Source: Lelliottia wanjuensis
Lineage (GTDB): Bacteria; Pseudomonadota; Gammaproteobacteria; Enterobacterales; Enterobacteriaceae
Direction: 5' to 3'
DNA length: 64,000 bases
Assembly: GCF_030238365.1 (NCBI RefSeq)
Contig: NZ_JASSOT010000048.1
Span: 1-64,000 of the forward strand
Positions 47,314-57,825 of this stretch are shown here, one piece after another (within the stretch, counting starts at the first letter, position 1; each line of letters starts with the position of its first letter). A program made the position numbers and the translations under genes. The notes beneath the pieces are model-generated. The model was not told where the DNA came from, made no database searches, and saw nothing but the letters and a program-made list of their open reading frames with translations.

Positions 47314-48666
47314 TTAACGCATCGTCACAAACTCTTCTGCCGCCGTCGGGTGGATCGCCACGGTATTGTCGAAGTCTTTCTTGGTCGCACCCATTTTCAG
47401 CGCTACCGCAAAGCCCTGCAGGATTTCATCCATGCCGAAGCCGATGCCGTGGATCCCGACGATTTTCTCTTCCGGGCCGACGCAAACCAGCTTCATGCGG
47501 CACGGCTGGCGATGAGATGTTACCGCGGTGTACATCGCCGTGAAGGACGATTTGTACACTTTCACCTGATCGTCGCCATGCAGCTCGCGCGCCTGCGGTT
47601 CGGTTAAACCGACGGTGCCGATTGGCGGGTGGCTGAAGACTACGGTCGGGATGTTGCTGTAATCCAGATGCTCGTCCGGCTTGTTGTTGAACAGACGCTC
47701 AGACAGACGACGGCCTGCGGCAACGGCAACTGGCGTCAGCTCAACCGCACCGGTGTTATCACCGACCGCATAAATTCCTGGAACACTGGTGTTCTGGAAC
47801 TTATCGACTTCGATGTAGCCTTTCGCATTGGTTTTCACGCCGGTGACGGCGAGATTGAAGTTGTCGTTAGCCGGTTCGCGGCCAATCGCCCAGATCAGGC
47901 AATCGACGGTCTGGCTGCGGCCATCTTCCAGCTCCAGAGTCAGGCTGCCGTCGGCGTTTTTCACCACCGCTTTTGGTACCGCGTTGGTGTGCAGTTTTGG
48001 CCCTTCGGCGTTCATCACTTCGACCAGCGTCTCAACGATCAGCGGATCAAAGCTGCGCAGCGGCGCGTGTTTACGCACGAACAGGTGCGCATCCGCGCCC
48101 AGGCCGTTAATCACACCTGCCAGCTCGACAGCGATATAACCCGCACCGACTACCGCCACGCGTTTTGGCAGGGCAGGCAGTTCGAAGAAACCGTCGGAGT
48201 CGATACCGTATTCCACGCCCGGAATGTCCGGGTGGCTCGGACGACCGCCGGTGGCGATCAGGATATGATCGGCGGTGATCGTCTCGCCGTTCACTTCGAT
48301 CGTTTTCGCATCGACGAAGCGCGCAAAGCCGCGGATCACATCGACGTTATTTTTGCCCAGCACGTTGTCATACGAAGTATGGATGCGGTCAATGTAGGCG
48401 GTACGGCTGGCAATCAGCTTGTCCCAGTCGAAGTGATTGATGGTGGTGTCGAAGCCGTAATCCGGGCCGTACATATGGATGGCCTCACGGATTTGCGCGG
48501 CGTGCCACATCACTTTTTTCGGTACACAACCGACGTTCACGCAGGTGCCGCCCAGCTCTTTGGCTTCGATCAGCGCACATTTCTGGCCGTACATGGCTGC
48601 ACGGTTAATCGAGGCGATACCGCCGCTGCCGCCGCCAATGGCGATGTAGTCATAATGCTTAGTCAT
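47314..48666 (-). CDS. gor: Glutathione reductase
   Basis: A FAD- and NADPH-dependent cytosolic enzyme that keeps glutathione reduced. It has 450 residues, as in E. coli, when started at [16 protein letters not shown]. It carries the FAD-binding GGGSGG at 11-16, the redox-active Cys42 and Cys47 ([13 protein letters not shown]), the NADPH-binding [11 protein letters not shown], and the C-terminal [11 protein letters not shown] containing the catalytic His-Glu pair. It lies 70 bases downstream of rlmJ in the same direction, so the two may be co-transcribed, as in E. coli. Confidence 0.98.
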   Translation of the reverse strand: MTKHYDYIAIGGGSGGIASINRAAMYGQKCALIEAKELGGTCVNVGCVPKKVMWHAAQIREAIHMYGPDYGFDTTINHFDWDKLIASRTAYIDRIHTSYDNVLGKNNVDVIRGFARFVDAKTIEVNGETITADHILIATGGRPSHPDIPGVEYGIDSDGFFELPALPKRVAVVGAGYIAVELAGVINGLGADAHLFVRKHAPLRSFDPLIVETLVEVMNAEGPKLHTNAVPKAVVKNADGSLTLELEDGRSQTVDCLIWAIGREPANDNFNLAVTGVKTNAKGYIEVDKFQNTSVPGIYAVGDNTGAVELTPVAVAAGRRLSERLFNNKPDEHLDYSNIPTVVFSHPPIGTVGLTEPQARELHGDDQVKVYKSSFTAMYTAVTSHRQPCRMKLVCVGPEEKIVGIHGIGFGMDEILQGFAVALKMGATKKDFDNTVAIHPTAAEEFVTMR

Positions 48667-48736
48667 AACTTCTTCCTTAATCGTTGATTGCCGCGATTGT
48701 ATACCTGGAATCCATAGGTTCCACCGATGACTGCGA

Positions 48737-49579
48737 TTACTCTGGCACGATCCAGCTGACGGTCGCGTGGCCATGACCACTTGGCACCAGGGTTTTGTGC
48801 AGCCACGGCAGGACGTTGTTCATCTGCGCTTCGAGTTTCCACGGCGGGTTGATGACGATCATCCCGGAGGCAGTCATGCCGCGCTGATCGCTGTCCGGAC
48901 GCACCGCCAGCTCGATCTGCATAATTTTGCGGATGCCGGTCGCTTCCAGCTCTTTGATCATGCGCTTGATTTGCGCGCGCAGAACCACCGGATACCACAG
49001 GGCGTAGGTCCCGGTGGCGAAGCGTTTGTAGCCTTCGTTGATGCCGGTAACCACCGCCTGATAGTCGGTTTTGATTTCGTACGGCGGGTCGATCAGCACC
49101 AGGCCGCGGCGGGAGACCGGCGGCAGTTTGGATTTCAGCTGCTGATAGCCGTCGGCTTTTTCCACGCGTGCGCGGTCATCTTTCTGGAACTCAGAGCGCA
49201 GCAGCGGGAAATCGCTCGGGTGCAGTTCGGTCAGCTGAAGGCTGTCCTGCTCGCGCAGCAGCTGGCGTGCAATCAGCGGCGAGCCAGGGTAGTAGCGCAG
49301 CTGGCCGCTGCGGTTGAAATGATTCACCACGCCGATGTACGGCTCCAGCTCAGCCGGAAGATCGTCCTGCTGCCAGATGCGGGCGATACCTTCCAGATAT
49401 TCACCGGTACGCTCCGCGTGCTGGCTGCTGAGCTGATAGCGGCCCGCGCCCGCGTGGGTGTCCAGATAGAGAAATGGCTTATCTTTCTCTTTCAGAGATT
49501 CAATAATCAGACTCTGAACGGTGTGTTTGAGGACATCGGCGTGGTTGCCCGCGTGGAAGCTGTGGCGATAACTGAGCAT
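48737..49579 (-). CDS. rlmJ: 23S rRNA (adenine(2030)-N6)-methyltransferase RlmJ
   Basis: RlmJ makes m6A2030 in 23S rRNA. The 280-residue product begins [19 protein letters not shown], as in the E. coli enzyme. It has the SAM-binding [10 protein letters not shown] segment and the catalytic DPPYE motif ([13 protein letters not shown]). Longer in-frame starts upstream run through a REP sequence and are rejected. It is divergent from prlC. A REP unit lies in its 5' leader, 25 bases before the start codon. Confidence 0.97.
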   Translation of the reverse strand: MLSYRHSFHAGNHADVLKHTVQSLIIESLKEKDKPFLYLDTHAGAGRYQLSSQHAERTGEYLEGIARIWQQDDLPAELEPYIGVVNHFNRSGQLRYYPGSPLIARQLLREQDSLQLTELHPSDFPLLRSEFQKDDRARVEKADGYQQLKSKLPPVSRRGLVLIDPPYEIKTDYQAVVTGINEGYKRFATGTYALWYPVVLRAQIKRMIKELEATGIRKIMQIELAVRPDSDQRGMTASGMIVINPPWKLEAQMNNVLPWLHKTLVPSGHGHATVSWIVPE

Positions 49580-49604
49580 GGGTAAAGGTGTTCCAGTAGA
49601 GAAT

Positions 49605-49636
49605 CGTAGGCCCGATAAGCGAAGCGCCATCGGGCG
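49605..49636. repeat. REP unit in the rlmJ leader
   Basis: CGTAGGCCCGATAAGCGAAG followed by CGCCATCGGGCG is a complete REP palindrome in a divergent intergenic region, between the rlmJ start and the prlC promoter. REP units normally lie after genes, so a position in a 5' leader is less common. Confidence 0.9.
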
Positions 49637-49702
49637 AAAAAAGAGCGTATTGGCACAGTATACAGAAAAGTCCCCGCCGCCGCGAAAGCGCTGCGCCTGG
49701 CA

Positions 49703-49728
49703 TTGAAATTCACTACACTTATCCCCAT
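49703..49728 (+). promoter_or_regulatory. Sigma-32 heat-shock promoter of prlC-rsmJ
   Basis: TTGAAA (49703-49708), a 14-base spacer, then CCCCAT (49723-49728) closely match the sigma-32 consensus (CTTGAA-N13-15-CCCCAT). It lies 65 bases before the prlC start. In Salmonella the orthologous opdA operon is known to be heat-inducible, which agrees. Confidence 0.88.
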
Positions 49729-49793
49729 TACAGAGACAATATGCCCAGCGCCGGATGCGCGCTTCATTCACCTTATTCAACAGGACAGCGCTT

Positions 49794-51836
49794 ATGACCA
49801 ACCCATTACTCACGCCTTTTTCGTTGCCGCCATTTTCTAAAATCCTCCCTGAGCACGTTGTCCCGGCTGTAACCCAGTCGCTGGATAACTGTCGCGAGGC
49901 GGTTGAGCGCGTGGTTGCGCAGGGCGCACCTTACACCTGGGACAATCTGTGCCAGCGTCTGGCGGAAGTGGATGACGTACTGGGCCGTATTTTCTCGCCG
50001 GTGAGCCACCTGAACTCGGTGAAAAACAGCCCGGAGCTGCGCGAAGCCTACGAACAAACCCTGCCGCTGCTCTCTGAGTACAGCACCTGGGTCGGTCAGC
50101 ATGAAGGGCTGTACAACGCGTATCGCGATCTGCGCGACGGCGAAAACTACGCGAAGCTGGATATCGCCCAGAAGAAAGCGGTCGATAACGCCCTGCGTGA
50201 TTTTGAACTGTCGGGCATCGGCCTGCCGAAAGAGAAACAGCAGCGCTACGGTGAAATCGCCGCGCGTCTGTCCGAGCTTGGCAACCAGTACAGCAACAAC
50301 GTCCTCGACGCCACCATGGGCTGGTCGAAGCTCATCACCGATGAAGCCGAACTGGCAGGCATGCCAGAAAGCGCGCTGGCTGCGGCCAAAGCGCAGGCCG
50401 AAGCGAAAGAGCAGGATGGCTATCTCCTGACGCTGGATATCCCGAGCTATCTGCCGGTGATGACCTACTGCGACAACCAGGCGCTGCGTGAAGAACTCTA
50501 CCGCGCCTACAGCACCCGCGCCTCTGACCAGGGCCCGAACGCCGGTAAATGGGACAACAGCCCGGTGATGGCGGAAATTCTCGCTCTGCGTCACGAGCTG
50601 GCACAACTGCTGGGCTTTGACAGCTACGCCGAAAAATCCCTCGCCACCAAAATGGCGGAAAACCCGCAGCAGGTGCTCGATTTCTTAACTGACCTCGCTA
50701 AACGCGCGCGTCCGCAGGGCGAAAAAGAGCTGGCTCAGCTGCGTGCCTTCGCTAAAGCGGAGTGTGGCGTGGAAGATCTGCAGCCGTGGGACATCGCCTA
50801 CTACAGCGAAAAACAGAAACAGCATCTCTACAGCATCAGCGACGAGCAGCTGCGCCCATACTTCCCGGAAAGCAAAGCCGTTAACGGCCTGTTCGAAGTG
50901 GTGAAACGCATCTACGGCATCACCGCCAAAGAGCGTCACGATGTGGAAGTCTGGCACCCGGAAGTGCGTTTCTTCAAGCTGTACGACGAGAAAAACGAGC
51001 TGCGCGGCAGCTTCTATCTGGACCTGTACGCGCGTGAGAACAAACGCGGCGGGGCGTGGATGGACGACTGTGTCGGCCAGATGCGTAAAGCCGACGGCTC
51101 GCTGCAAAAACCGGTCGCCTACCTGACCTGCAACTTCAACCGTCCAGTCAATGGCAAACCGGCGCTGTTCACGCACGACGAAGTGATCACCCTGTTCCAC
51201 GAATTCGGCCACGGTCTGCACCATATGCTGACCCGTATCGAAGCGGCGGGTGTGTCTGGCATCAGCGGTGTACCGTGGGATGCCGTCGAGCTGCCGAGTC
51301 AGTTTATGGAAAACTGGTGCTGGGAGCCGGATGCGCTGGCGTTTATCTCCGGTCACTATGAAACCGGTGAACCGCTGCCGAAAGAACTGCTGGATAAAAT
51401 GCTGGCGGCGAAAAACTACCAGGCGGCGATGTTTATCCTGCGCCAGTTGGAGTTCGGCCTGTTCGACTTCCGTCTGCACGCGGAGTTCAGCCCGGAGCAG
51501 GGGGCTAAAATCCTCGAAACCCTGGGCGAGATTAAGAAGCAGGTGGCGCTCATTCCTGGGCCATCGTGGGGCCGTTTCCCGCACGCCTTCAGCCATATCT
51601 TTGCGGGCGGCTACGCGGCGGGCTACTACAGCTACCTGTGGGCCGACGTGCTGGCAGCGGATGCCTTCTCTCGCTTCGAAGAGGAAGGGATATTCAACCG
51701 CGATACCGGTCAGTCGTTCCTGGATAACATCCTGACGCGCGGCGGTTCCGAAGAGCCAATGGAGCTGTTCAAACGCTTCCGTGGCCGCGAGCCGCAGCTG
51801 GATGCGATGCTGGAACATTACGGAATCAAAGGCTAA
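49794..51836 (+). CDS. prlC: Oligopeptidase A PrlC
   Basis: A cytosolic M3-family zinc metallopeptidase that degrades signal peptides and other oligopeptides. It has 680 residues, as in E. coli. The zinc site is H469-E470-F-G-H473 ([12 protein letters not shown]), with the third ligand expected in the following helix ([13 protein letters not shown]). I use the ATG at 49794 ([17 protein letters not shown]); an upstream in-frame start lacks support. It is co-transcribed with rsmJ, which begins 8 bases after its stop, from a sigma-32 promoter. Confidence 0.97.
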   Translation: MTNPLLTPFSLPPFSKILPEHVVPAVTQSLDNCREAVERVVAQGAPYTWDNLCQRLAEVDDVLGRIFSPVSHLNSVKNSPELREAYEQTLPLLSEYSTWVGQHEGLYNAYRDLRDGENYAKLDIAQKKAVDNALRDFELSGIGLPKEKQQRYGEIAARLSELGNQYSNNVLDATMGWSKLITDEAELAGMPESALAAAKAQAEAKEQDGYLLTLDIPSYLPVMTYCDNQALREELYRAYSTRASDQGPNAGKWDNSPVMAEILALRHELAQLLGFDSYAEKSLATKMAENPQQVLDFLTDLAKRARPQGEKELAQLRAFAKAECGVEDLQPWDIAYYSEKQKQHLYSISDEQLRPYFPESKAVNGLFEVVKRIYGITAKERHDVEVWHPEVRFFKLYDEKNELRGSFYLDLYARENKRGGAWMDDCVGQMRKADGSLQKPVAYLTCNFNRPVNGKPALFTHDEVITLFHEFGHGLHHMLTRIEAAGVSGISGVPWDAVELPSQFMENWCWEPDALAFISGHYETGEPLPKELLDKMLAAKNYQAAMFILRQLEFGLFDFRLHAEFSPEQGAKILETLGEIKKQVALIPGPSWGRFPHAFSHIFAGGYAAGYYSYLWADVLAADAFSRFEEEGIFNRDTGQSFLDNILTRGGSEEPMELFKRFRGREPQLDAMLEHYGIKG

Positions 51837-51844
51837 TCGCGTTC

Positions 51845-52597
51845 GTGAAAATTTGTTTGCTGGATGAAACAGGCGCCGGAGACGGCGCCTTATCTGTTCT
51901 TGCCGCCCGCTGGGGGCTGGAGCACGATGCTGAAAATCTGATGGCGCTGGTGATGACGCCAGAACATCTGGAACTGCGCAAAAGCGATGAGCCCAAGCTT
52001 GGCGGGATTTTTGTCGATTTTGTCGGCGGGGCGATGGCGCACCGTCGCAAATTTGGCGGCGGTCGCGGTGAAGCGGTGGCGAAAGCGGTCGGTGTGAAGG
52101 GCAGTTATCTCCCGGACGTGGTAGATGCCACGGCAGGCCTGGGGCGGGATGCTTTTGTGCTGGCATCCGTGGGCTGTCGCGTGCGGATGCTGGAACGTAA
52201 CCCGGTGGTCGCCGCTCTCCTCGACGACGGTCTGGCGCGCGGGTATGCCGACCCGGAGATTGGCTCGTGGTTGCAGGAGCGGTTACAGCTGATGCACGCC
52301 TCCAGCCTGACGGCGCTGACGGATATCACGCCGCGTCCGCAGGTGGTCTATCTCGATCCGATGTTTCCGCACAAGCAGAAGAGTGCGCTGGTGAAGAAAG
52401 AGATGCGGGTGTTTCAGTCGCTGGTGGGGCCTGATTTGGATGCGGATGGATTGCTCGAACCGGCCCGCCTGCTGGCGACCAAACGCGTAGTGGTGAAGCG
52501 CCCGGACTATGCGCCGCCGCTGGCGGATGTCGCGACCACCAACGCCGTGGTGACGAAAGGGCATCGGTTTGATATTTATTCCGGGACGCCGGAATAA
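51845..52597 (+). CDS. rsmJ: 16S rRNA (guanine(1516)-N2)-methyltransferase RsmJ
   Basis: RsmJ makes m2G1516 in 16S rRNA. The 250-residue protein starts at a GTG, as [20 protein letters not shown], in register with the E. coli enzyme. The SAM-binding motif is [19 protein letters not shown] and the catalytic motif is [13 protein letters not shown]. It is the second gene of the heat-shock operon with prlC. In E. coli dtpB lies next, between rsmJ and uspA; here a REP pair and then uspA follow directly. Confidence 0.97.
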   Translation: MKICLLDETGAGDGALSVLAARWGLEHDAENLMALVMTPEHLELRKSDEPKLGGIFVDFVGGAMAHRRKFGGGRGEAVAKAVGVKGSYLPDVVDATAGLGRDAFVLASVGCRVRMLERNPVVAALLDDGLARGYADPEIGSWLQERLQLMHASSLTALTDITPRPQVVYLDPMFPHKQKSALVKKEMRVFQSLVGPDLDADGLLEPARLLATKRVVVKRPDYAPPLADVATTNAVVTKGHRFDIYSGTPE

Positions 52598-52600
52598 CAA

Positions 52601-52673
52601 AGCCCGGTGGCGCTAACGCTTACCGGGCCTACAAAACCTGATCGTAGGCCGGGCAAGCGCTAGCGCCGCCCGA
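52601..52673. repeat. BIME (two inverted REP units) between rsmJ and uspA
   Basis: GCCCGGTGGCGCTAACGCTT...CGGGCCTAC and the inverted CGTAGGCCGGGCAAGCGC...GCCGCCCGA fill the gap between the convergent rsmJ and uspA genes. No other terminator is visible here, so the REP pair probably defines both 3' ends. Confidence 0.92.
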
Positions 52674-52683
52674 CAATTCACAC

Positions 52684-53121
52684 TTACTCGTCTTCTTCAT
52701 CACGCAGCGGCACAATCAACATATCCACGTGGACGGTGTTGATCAGCTGGCGCGCGGAAGACATCAGTTTGCTCCAGAAATCCTGGTGATGACCGCAAAC
52801 GACGAGGTCCATATCGTATTTCTTAATCGCATCGACCAGTACCTGGCCCAGGTCGCCGCTACCGCTTAAGGTTTCAGTAATCGGATAGCCGGCGTTGGTG
52901 GAGAGCTCAGACAGCGCGTGGTGCGTCTCTTCGGAGATGCGTTTTTGCATATCGCCAAGGTTAACGTCGATAAGACCGGTGTAGAGATCGGAGTAATTCA
53001 CATCAACGTGAATCAAAGAAACTTTCGCGTTGTATGGGCGTGCCATGGATACCGCTTTATCAACCAGCACTTTGCTCTCCGGGGAGAGGTCTACCGCGAT
53101 GAGAATGTGTTTGTAAGCCAT
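52684..53121 (-). CDS. uspA: Universal stress protein A
   Basis: A small cytosolic dimeric USP-fold protein induced by growth arrest and many stresses. It has 145 residues, one more than E. coli UspA. The sequence begins [20 protein letters not shown], and the family core [18 protein letters not shown] is present. UspA-type members lack the full ATP-binding glycine motif, and the C-terminal stretch here ([18 protein letters not shown]) agrees with that. It is divergent from uspB, with about 280 bases of regulatory DNA between. Confidence 0.98.
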   Translation of the reverse strand: MAYKHILIAVDLSPESKVLVDKAVSMARPYNAKVSLIHVDVNYSDLYTGLIDVNLGDMQKRISEETHHALSELSTNAGYPITETLSGSGDLGQVLVDAIKKYDMDLVVCGHHQDFWSKLMSSARQLINTVHVDMLIVPLRDEEDE

Positions 53122-53403
53122 AGTGTTACTCCTTCCTTAAGTTATCGATGACTATCAGGTAAGCCGTCGCCTTTCTGCCTTCATTACGGCCCAGTTCAAC
53201 AAATTTTTCAAGCTTTGGTGTTGATAACGATTAACCTTGTGGCAAAAAAATTAACGGATCTCCTACACTATTTAATGAGCCGTTCGGATATTAAAACGTG
53301 AACCCGATCGACTTTCGTCATTCTTTCACTGATCTGTCTGTCAGGGCATTGGGGTGCGGTTGTCCAGAAGTCTCGCTTCGTGGGCGGACGCCGGGGAGGA
53401 AGT

Positions 53404-53739
53404 ATGATTAGCACCGTCGCATTGTTTTGGGCGTTATGTGTGGTTTGCATAGTGAATATGGCGCGCTATTTCTCATCGTTACGTGCGCTATTAGTGGTAC
53501 TTCGAGGTTGCGATCCGTTGCTTTATCAGTATGTGGATGGTGGAGGCTTCTTCACGTCGCATGGACAGCCCAGCAAACAGATGCGTCTGGTGTGGTACAT
53601 CTACGCCCAGCGCTATCGCGATCACCATGACGACGAGTTTATCCGTCGCTGTGAGCGTCTGCGTCGCCAGTTCATTCTGACCAGCGCCCTGTGCGGGCTG
53701 GTGGTGGTGAGCATGGTGGCGTTAGCGCTCTGGCATTGA
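53404..53739 (+). CDS. uspB: Universal stress protein B (membrane protein)
   Basis: UspB is a 111-residue inner-membrane protein induced by RpoS in stationary phase and linked to ethanol resistance in E. coli. Membrane helices are predicted at about 3-22 and 90-109, and the middle is basic ([19 protein letters not shown]). An excellent GGAGG Shine-Dalgarno sits 6 bases before the ATG at 53404; in-frame codons before it are not coding. It is convergent with pitA across a shared terminator. Confidence 0.96.
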   Translation: MISTVALFWALCVVCIVNMARYFSSLRALLVVLRGCDPLLYQYVDGGGFFTSHGQPSKQMRLVWYIYAQRYRDHHDDEFIRRCERLRRQFILTSALCGLVVVSMVALALWH

Positions 53740-53745
53740 GCCAAA

Positions 53746-53778
53746 AAAAAGCGGGTCAGTTTCCTGACCCGCTTTTTC
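53746..53778. terminator. Bidirectional uspB / pitA terminator
   Basis: A 9-bp GC-rich stem (GCGGGTCAG / CTGACCCGC, 53751-53772) is flanked by an A run on the left and a T run on the right. It can terminate both uspB and the convergent pitA. Confidence 0.95.
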
Positions 53779-53793
53779 ATTGCTTATCCTGCA

Positions 53794-55293
53794 TTAAATC
53801 AGTTTCAGCGACAGCCAGTACAGGCCGCCCGAAAGCAGAATCGACGCCGGGAGGGTGAACACCCAGGCCATCAGGATGTTGGTCACGGTTTTACGCTGCA
53901 AACCGCCGCCATCAACAATCATCGTACCGGCAACCGAAGATGACAGAACGTGAGTCGTTGAAACCGGCATACCGGTGTAACTCGCCAGACCGATAGAAAC
54001 GGCAGCGGTCATCTGCGCGGACATACCCTGCGCATAGGTCATGCCTTTCTTACCAATCTTCTCGCCGATGGTGGTCGCCACACGACGCCAGCCAATCATT
54101 GTCCCGATACCCAGTGCCAGTGCAACGGCCATGATGATCCAGATTGGCGCGTACTCAATAGTATTGAGCATATCGCCTTTCAGTTTCTTCAGCAGACGCT
54201 GGTCATCGTTGTTCACATCTGGCTGCTTCGCGACTTTATCGGTCACATCAGAGATGCACAGCATGATGCGACGCAGCTGACCACGTTGTTCAACGGACAG
54301 TTTGTCGTAGCTTTCGATATCGCTCAGCATGCCTTTAGCACGTTCCAGCGCGTTGATCGCGTTTGCCGGGTGGCAGTGGAACTCGCCCGGAGCGGTGGTC
54401 GCACCCGGTTCCGGAGAAGGAATCAGCTGATCAACACCGGTCACGCGTTTCAGCAGTTCAGGGTGCTGCTGGAAGTACGTTTCGACGTTGTTTACTGCAT
54501 CACGGGTACGGGTGATTTCGTATCCGGTGGCGTTCATGTTGACCACGAACCCTGCCGGAGCGACACCAATCAGGACCAGCATGACCAGGCCAATGCCTTT
54601 CTGACCGTCGTTTGCGCCGTGAGAGAAGGCGACGCCGATAGCGGAAAGAATCAGAGCGATACGCGTCCAGAACGGAGGCTTTTTCTTGCCATCTTTCTTT
54701 TCACGTTCTGCGGGAGTCAGGTGAATACGGGCGCGTTTTTTGGTTCCGCTCCAGTAACGACGCAGGATGAAAATCAATCCACCTGCAACGACCAGGCCCA
54801 CGATAGGGGAGATAATCAGAGAGCCGAAGATCCCCATCACTTTAGGGATGTTCAGCGCGTCAACGACAGACGTGCCGGTCATCAGGGCGTTGGTTAACCC
54901 GATACCGATAATCGCGCCGATCAGCGTGTGAGAACTGGATGCAGGCAGGCCGAAATACCAGGTACCGAGGTTCCAGATAATCGCAGCAAGCAGCATGGAA
55001 AATACCATCGCGAGACCGTGCGCTGAACTCATATTCAGAAGCAGGTCTGTAGGCAGCATGTGAACGATGGCATAGGCTACGCTTAGGCCACCAAGTAGAA
55101 CACCAAAGAAGTTAAAGACAGCCGCCATAACAACCGCAACTTGCGATCGCATTGCGCGAGTGTAGATAACCGTTGCGACTGCGTTCGCAGTGTCGTGGAA
55201 GCCATTGATAGCTTCGTAAAACAGCACAAATGCCAGAGCAAGCAATAGTAAAAGCCCGGTATGTAAATCCAGACCAGCAAACAAATGTAGCAT
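53794..55293 (-). CDS. pitA: Low-affinity inorganic phosphate transporter PitA
   Basis: An inner-membrane proton symporter for metal-phosphate complexes. It has 499 residues, identical in length to E. coli PitA. The PHO-4 family duplicated signatures are present: [18 protein letters not shown] near residue 32 and [12 protein letters not shown] in the first half, with the matching [14 protein letters not shown] repeat toward the C-terminus. A large cytosolic loop lies at about 200-390. It is divergent from yhiN. Confidence 0.97.
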   Translation of the reverse strand: MLHLFAGLDLHTGLLLLLALAFVLFYEAINGFHDTANAVATVIYTRAMRSQVAVVMAAVFNFFGVLLGGLSVAYAIVHMLPTDLLLNMSSAHGLAMVFSMLLAAIIWNLGTWYFGLPASSSHTLIGAIIGIGLTNALMTGTSVVDALNIPKVMGIFGSLIISPIVGLVVAGGLIFILRRYWSGTKKRARIHLTPAEREKKDGKKKPPFWTRIALILSAIGVAFSHGANDGQKGIGLVMLVLIGVAPAGFVVNMNATGYEITRTRDAVNNVETYFQQHPELLKRVTGVDQLIPSPEPGATTAPGEFHCHPANAINALERAKGMLSDIESYDKLSVEQRGQLRRIMLCISDVTDKVAKQPDVNNDDQRLLKKLKGDMLNTIEYAPIWIIMAVALALGIGTMIGWRRVATTIGEKIGKKGMTYAQGMSAQMTAAVSIGLASYTGMPVSTTHVLSSSVAGTMIVDGGGLQRKTVTNILMAWVFTLPASILLSGGLYWLSLKLI

Positions 55294-55523
55294 AGGACGT
55301 TACGCCATTTTGGAGGACATGAACGCGGCGCATTATCCAGGACAAATGCGCAACGGGCAAAGTGAAATATAGCTTTTTTTTGATATACCTTCTGGATTGT
55401 TTACGTCTGGTAAAGAAATATATTTTATATTTCAATTATATGACTGACATATCAGTTTTTTGCGCTGGTGTGACCACAGAGGAAACTTTACAATTCGCGC
55501 CTGTTAAACATGAGGATTTGGAT

Positions 55524-56717
55524 GTGGAAAGGTTTGATGCCGTCATAATTGGCGCCGGTGCGGCGGGAATGTTCTGTGCGGCGATGGCCGGACAGGCGGG
55601 TCGTCGCGTTCTGTTGCTGGATAATGGCAAGAAACCCGGCCGCAAGATCCTGATGTCTGGCGGGGGTCGCTGCAACTTTACTAATTTATATGTCGAACCC
55701 GCGGCCTATTTGAGCCAAAACCGTCATTTTTGCAAATCTGCCCTGGCGCGTTACACCCAGTGGGATTTCATCGATCTGGTCGGCAAACACGGCATCGCCT
55801 GGCATGAAAAAACCCTCGGCCAGCTCTTCTGTGATGACTCCGCGCAGCAGATTGTCGACATGCTGGTGGCCGAGTGCGAGAAGGGCGGCGTCACCACGCG
55901 CCTGCGCACCGAAGTGCTGAGCGTCTCACGCGACGACAGCGGCTACCGGCTTGAGCTGAACGGCGACACGGTCAGCGCCGACAAACTGGTGATCGCCAGC
56001 GGCGGGCTGTCGATGCCGGGCCTGGGCGCGACGCCATTCGGCTATAAAATCGCCGAGCAGTTTGGCCTGAAGGTGCTGCCGACCCGCGCCGGTCTGGTGC
56101 CGTTCACTCTGCACAAACCGCTGCTGGAGCAGCTCCAGACCCTCTCCGGCGTCTCGGTGTCGTCCACCATTACCGCTGAAGACGGCACCCTGTTCCGCGA
56201 AAATCTGCTGTTCACCCATCGCGGTCTCTCTGGCCCCGCCGTGCTGCAAATCTCCAGCTACTGGCAGCCAGGCGAATTCGTCACCGTCAATCTGGTGCCG
56301 GACTGCGATCTGGCGGCGTTCCTCGACGAACAGCGCGCCGCGCATCCGAATCAAAGCCTGAAAAACACCCTGGCGATGCAGCTGCCGAAACGTTTGATCG
56401 AGTGCCTGCAACTGCTGGGGCAAATTCCTGACGTCACGCTCAAGCAGCTCAATGTGCGCGATCAGCAGGCGCTGGTCGAGACGCTGACCAACTGGCGCGT
56501 TCAGCCGAACGGCACCGAAGGCTATCGCACGGCGGAAGTGACCCTCGGCGGCGTGGACACGGATGAACTCTCGTCCCGCACCATGGAAGCGCGCAAGGTT
56601 CCGGGGCTCTATTTCATCGGTGAAGTGATGGACGTGACGGGCTGGCTGGGCGGATATAACTTCCAGTGGGCCTGGGCAAGTGCCTGGGCGTGCGCGCAGG
56701 CGCTGGCGAGCGACTAA
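55524..56717 (+). CDS. yhiN: HI0933-family flavoprotein YhiN
   Basis: A predicted cytosolic FAD-binding oxidoreductase of the HI0933/BaiN family; no reaction is established for YhiN. The product begins MERFDAVIIGAGAAGMF with the dinucleotide-binding GxGxxG, followed by GRKILMSGGGRCNFTN and the C-terminal GEVMDVTGWLGGYNFQWAW. I choose the GTG at 55524: it has GAGG 8 bases upstream and gives 397 residues, near the 400 of E. coli. An in-frame ATG at 55440 would add 28 residues outside the conserved region. The stop is followed by an intrinsic terminator, after which the conserved E. coli order ends. Confidence 0.94.
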   Translation: MERFDAVIIGAGAAGMFCAAMAGQAGRRVLLLDNGKKPGRKILMSGGGRCNFTNLYVEPAAYLSQNRHFCKSALARYTQWDFIDLVGKHGIAWHEKTLGQLFCDDSAQQIVDMLVAECEKGGVTTRLRTEVLSVSRDDSGYRLELNGDTVSADKLVIASGGLSMPGLGATPFGYKIAEQFGLKVLPTRAGLVPFTLHKPLLEQLQTLSGVSVSSTITAEDGTLFRENLLFTHRGLSGPAVLQISSYWQPGEFVTVNLVPDCDLAAFLDEQRAAHPNQSLKNTLAMQLPKRLIECLQLLGQIPDVTLKQLNVRDQQALVETLTNWRVQPNGTEGYRTAEVTLGGVDTDELSSRTMEARKVPGLYFIGEVMDVTGWLGGYNFQWAWASAWACAQALASD

Positions 56718-56744
56718 ATCGAAGTCTTACAGCCCCGCATTTTT

Positions 56745-56776
56745 AAAGGCTCTAAGGGAGGAGTTAGAGCCTTTTT
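56745..56776 (+). terminator. yhiN terminator
   Basis: An 11-bp stem (AAAGGCTCTAA / TTAGAGCCTTT) with an 8-base loop ends in a T run, 28 bases after the yhiN stop. Confidence 0.93.
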
Positions 56777-57108
56777 GACCTATGGTGATGCAACGCCAAA
56801 TTAAATAATTTCTAACTGTAAAACCTGGTGAAATATCGATGCAGCGCCGGCTAAATGATATTTTCATTAAACTATTTCTATTTTTAAATGTTGTCCAATA
56901 CTGGATTCGAACCTAATTGTGATTATTGCAATCGACTATCGGTAGTATCACTATTATCAGCAACTCCAAAGCGTCGCTCGTTGAGGGAGATTATTATTTT
57001 GAAGTTTACCTTGAATAAAACAACTGTAGTGTTTAATTAGCTCGTTACTCATCACCCCGCGGCAAGCGAGGTTATCCAGAGCGAGCATTTCTTTTTGGAT
57101 TAACCCAG
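56777..57108 (+). promoter_or_regulatory. AT-rich control region of the fimbrial cluster
   Basis: About 330 bases without a gene and much richer in A+T than the chromosome backbone to the left. It should hold the promoter of the fimbrial operon, as the first gene starts at 57109. I looked for a fimS-like pair of inverted repeats and for a recombinase gene and found neither, so there is no sign of inversion-based phase variation here. Confidence 0.55.
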
Positions 57109-57816
57109 ATGAATAAGTCCGGCATTGCCGCTTTTTTAGCTTTAATAACATTCTCAGGCACAGCACACAGCGCCCTGACCCTTAACGCCGACCGCCTGAT
57201 TTACAGTGAAAAAGAGGGCGATGCGACGGTCACTATTCACAGCAATGAAAATCGGGCCTATCTGGTTCAGTCCTGGATTGATGCAGGTGACAGTTCTCAG
57301 ATTAAAAAATTACCGTTCGTGGTGACGCCGCCGTTGTTCAGGCTGGCCCCGAAAAGCGACAACGTGATTCGTGTCGTCTATTTAGGCAGCGGCCTGCCTG
57401 CCGATCGCGAAAGTCTTTTCTGGCTTGACGTGAAAGGCGTGCCCGGCCTGAATGAACAAGAATCAAAAGTTGAAAACCGCATGGTGCTGGCGATCAATAA
57501 CCGGATTAAATTCTTTTTCCGCCCGGCGGGTTTAAAAGGCGATCCGGGTGAGGCGGTGAAAAACCTGAGCTGGAGCGCATCCGGTAAAACGGTGGTGGTA
57601 AAAAATGCCTCCCCGTTCAATCTGGTGTTGAGCAAAATCTCAATCGATAAAGAAACCATTCCGGTTTCGGTGGTCGACAATAATACCGTCATTGCCCCTT
57701 TTGCGAATAAAACCTATCAGCTTAAACATGCCCCTGCCAGTGGCTCAGCCGTGGAGTGGGAAGCCATAAATGATTTCGGCACAACGTCTAAAACCTTTAC
57801 CCAGAAAATGAATTAA
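57109..57816 (+). CDS. Fimbrial periplasmic chaperone (PapD/FimC type, FGS)
   Basis: A 235-residue chaperone that folds pilin subunits by donor-strand complementation and delivers them to the usher. A signal peptide ends near FSGTAHS, so the mature protein begins ALTLNADRLIYSE, which puts the subunit-anchoring arginine at position 8. The second anchor, Lys112 in PapD numbering, is in NNRIKFFFRPAGL. The short F1-G1 loop (GVPGLNEQESKVENRMV) marks the FGS type. It is the first gene of the cluster, 9 bases before the usher. The DNA is lower in G+C than the housekeeping genes. Confidence 0.94.
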   Translation: MNKSGIAAFLALITFSGTAHSALTLNADRLIYSEKEGDATVTIHSNENRAYLVQSWIDAGDSSQIKKLPFVVTPPLFRLAPKSDNVIRVVYLGSGLPADRESLFWLDVKGVPGLNEQESKVENRMVLAINNRIKFFFRPAGLKGDPGEAVKNLSWSASGKTVVVKNASPFNLVLSKISIDKETIPVSVVDNNTVIAPFANKTYQLKHAPASGSAVEWEAINDFGTTSKTFTQKMN

Positions 57817-57825
57817 CAGGACGTT

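Noticed and set aside
47629..48687. Open frame of 352 codons on the plus strand
   Set aside because: Antisense to gor, whose cofactor and cysteine motifs are intact.
50685..52166. Open frame of 493 codons on the minus strand
   Set aside because: Antisense to prlC and rsmJ, both of which are complete with catalytic motifs; no recognisable product.
56777..57108. Possible invertible promoter for the fimbrial operon
   Set aside because: No inverted repeat pair of useful length bounds the region, and no site-specific recombinase gene is nearby.
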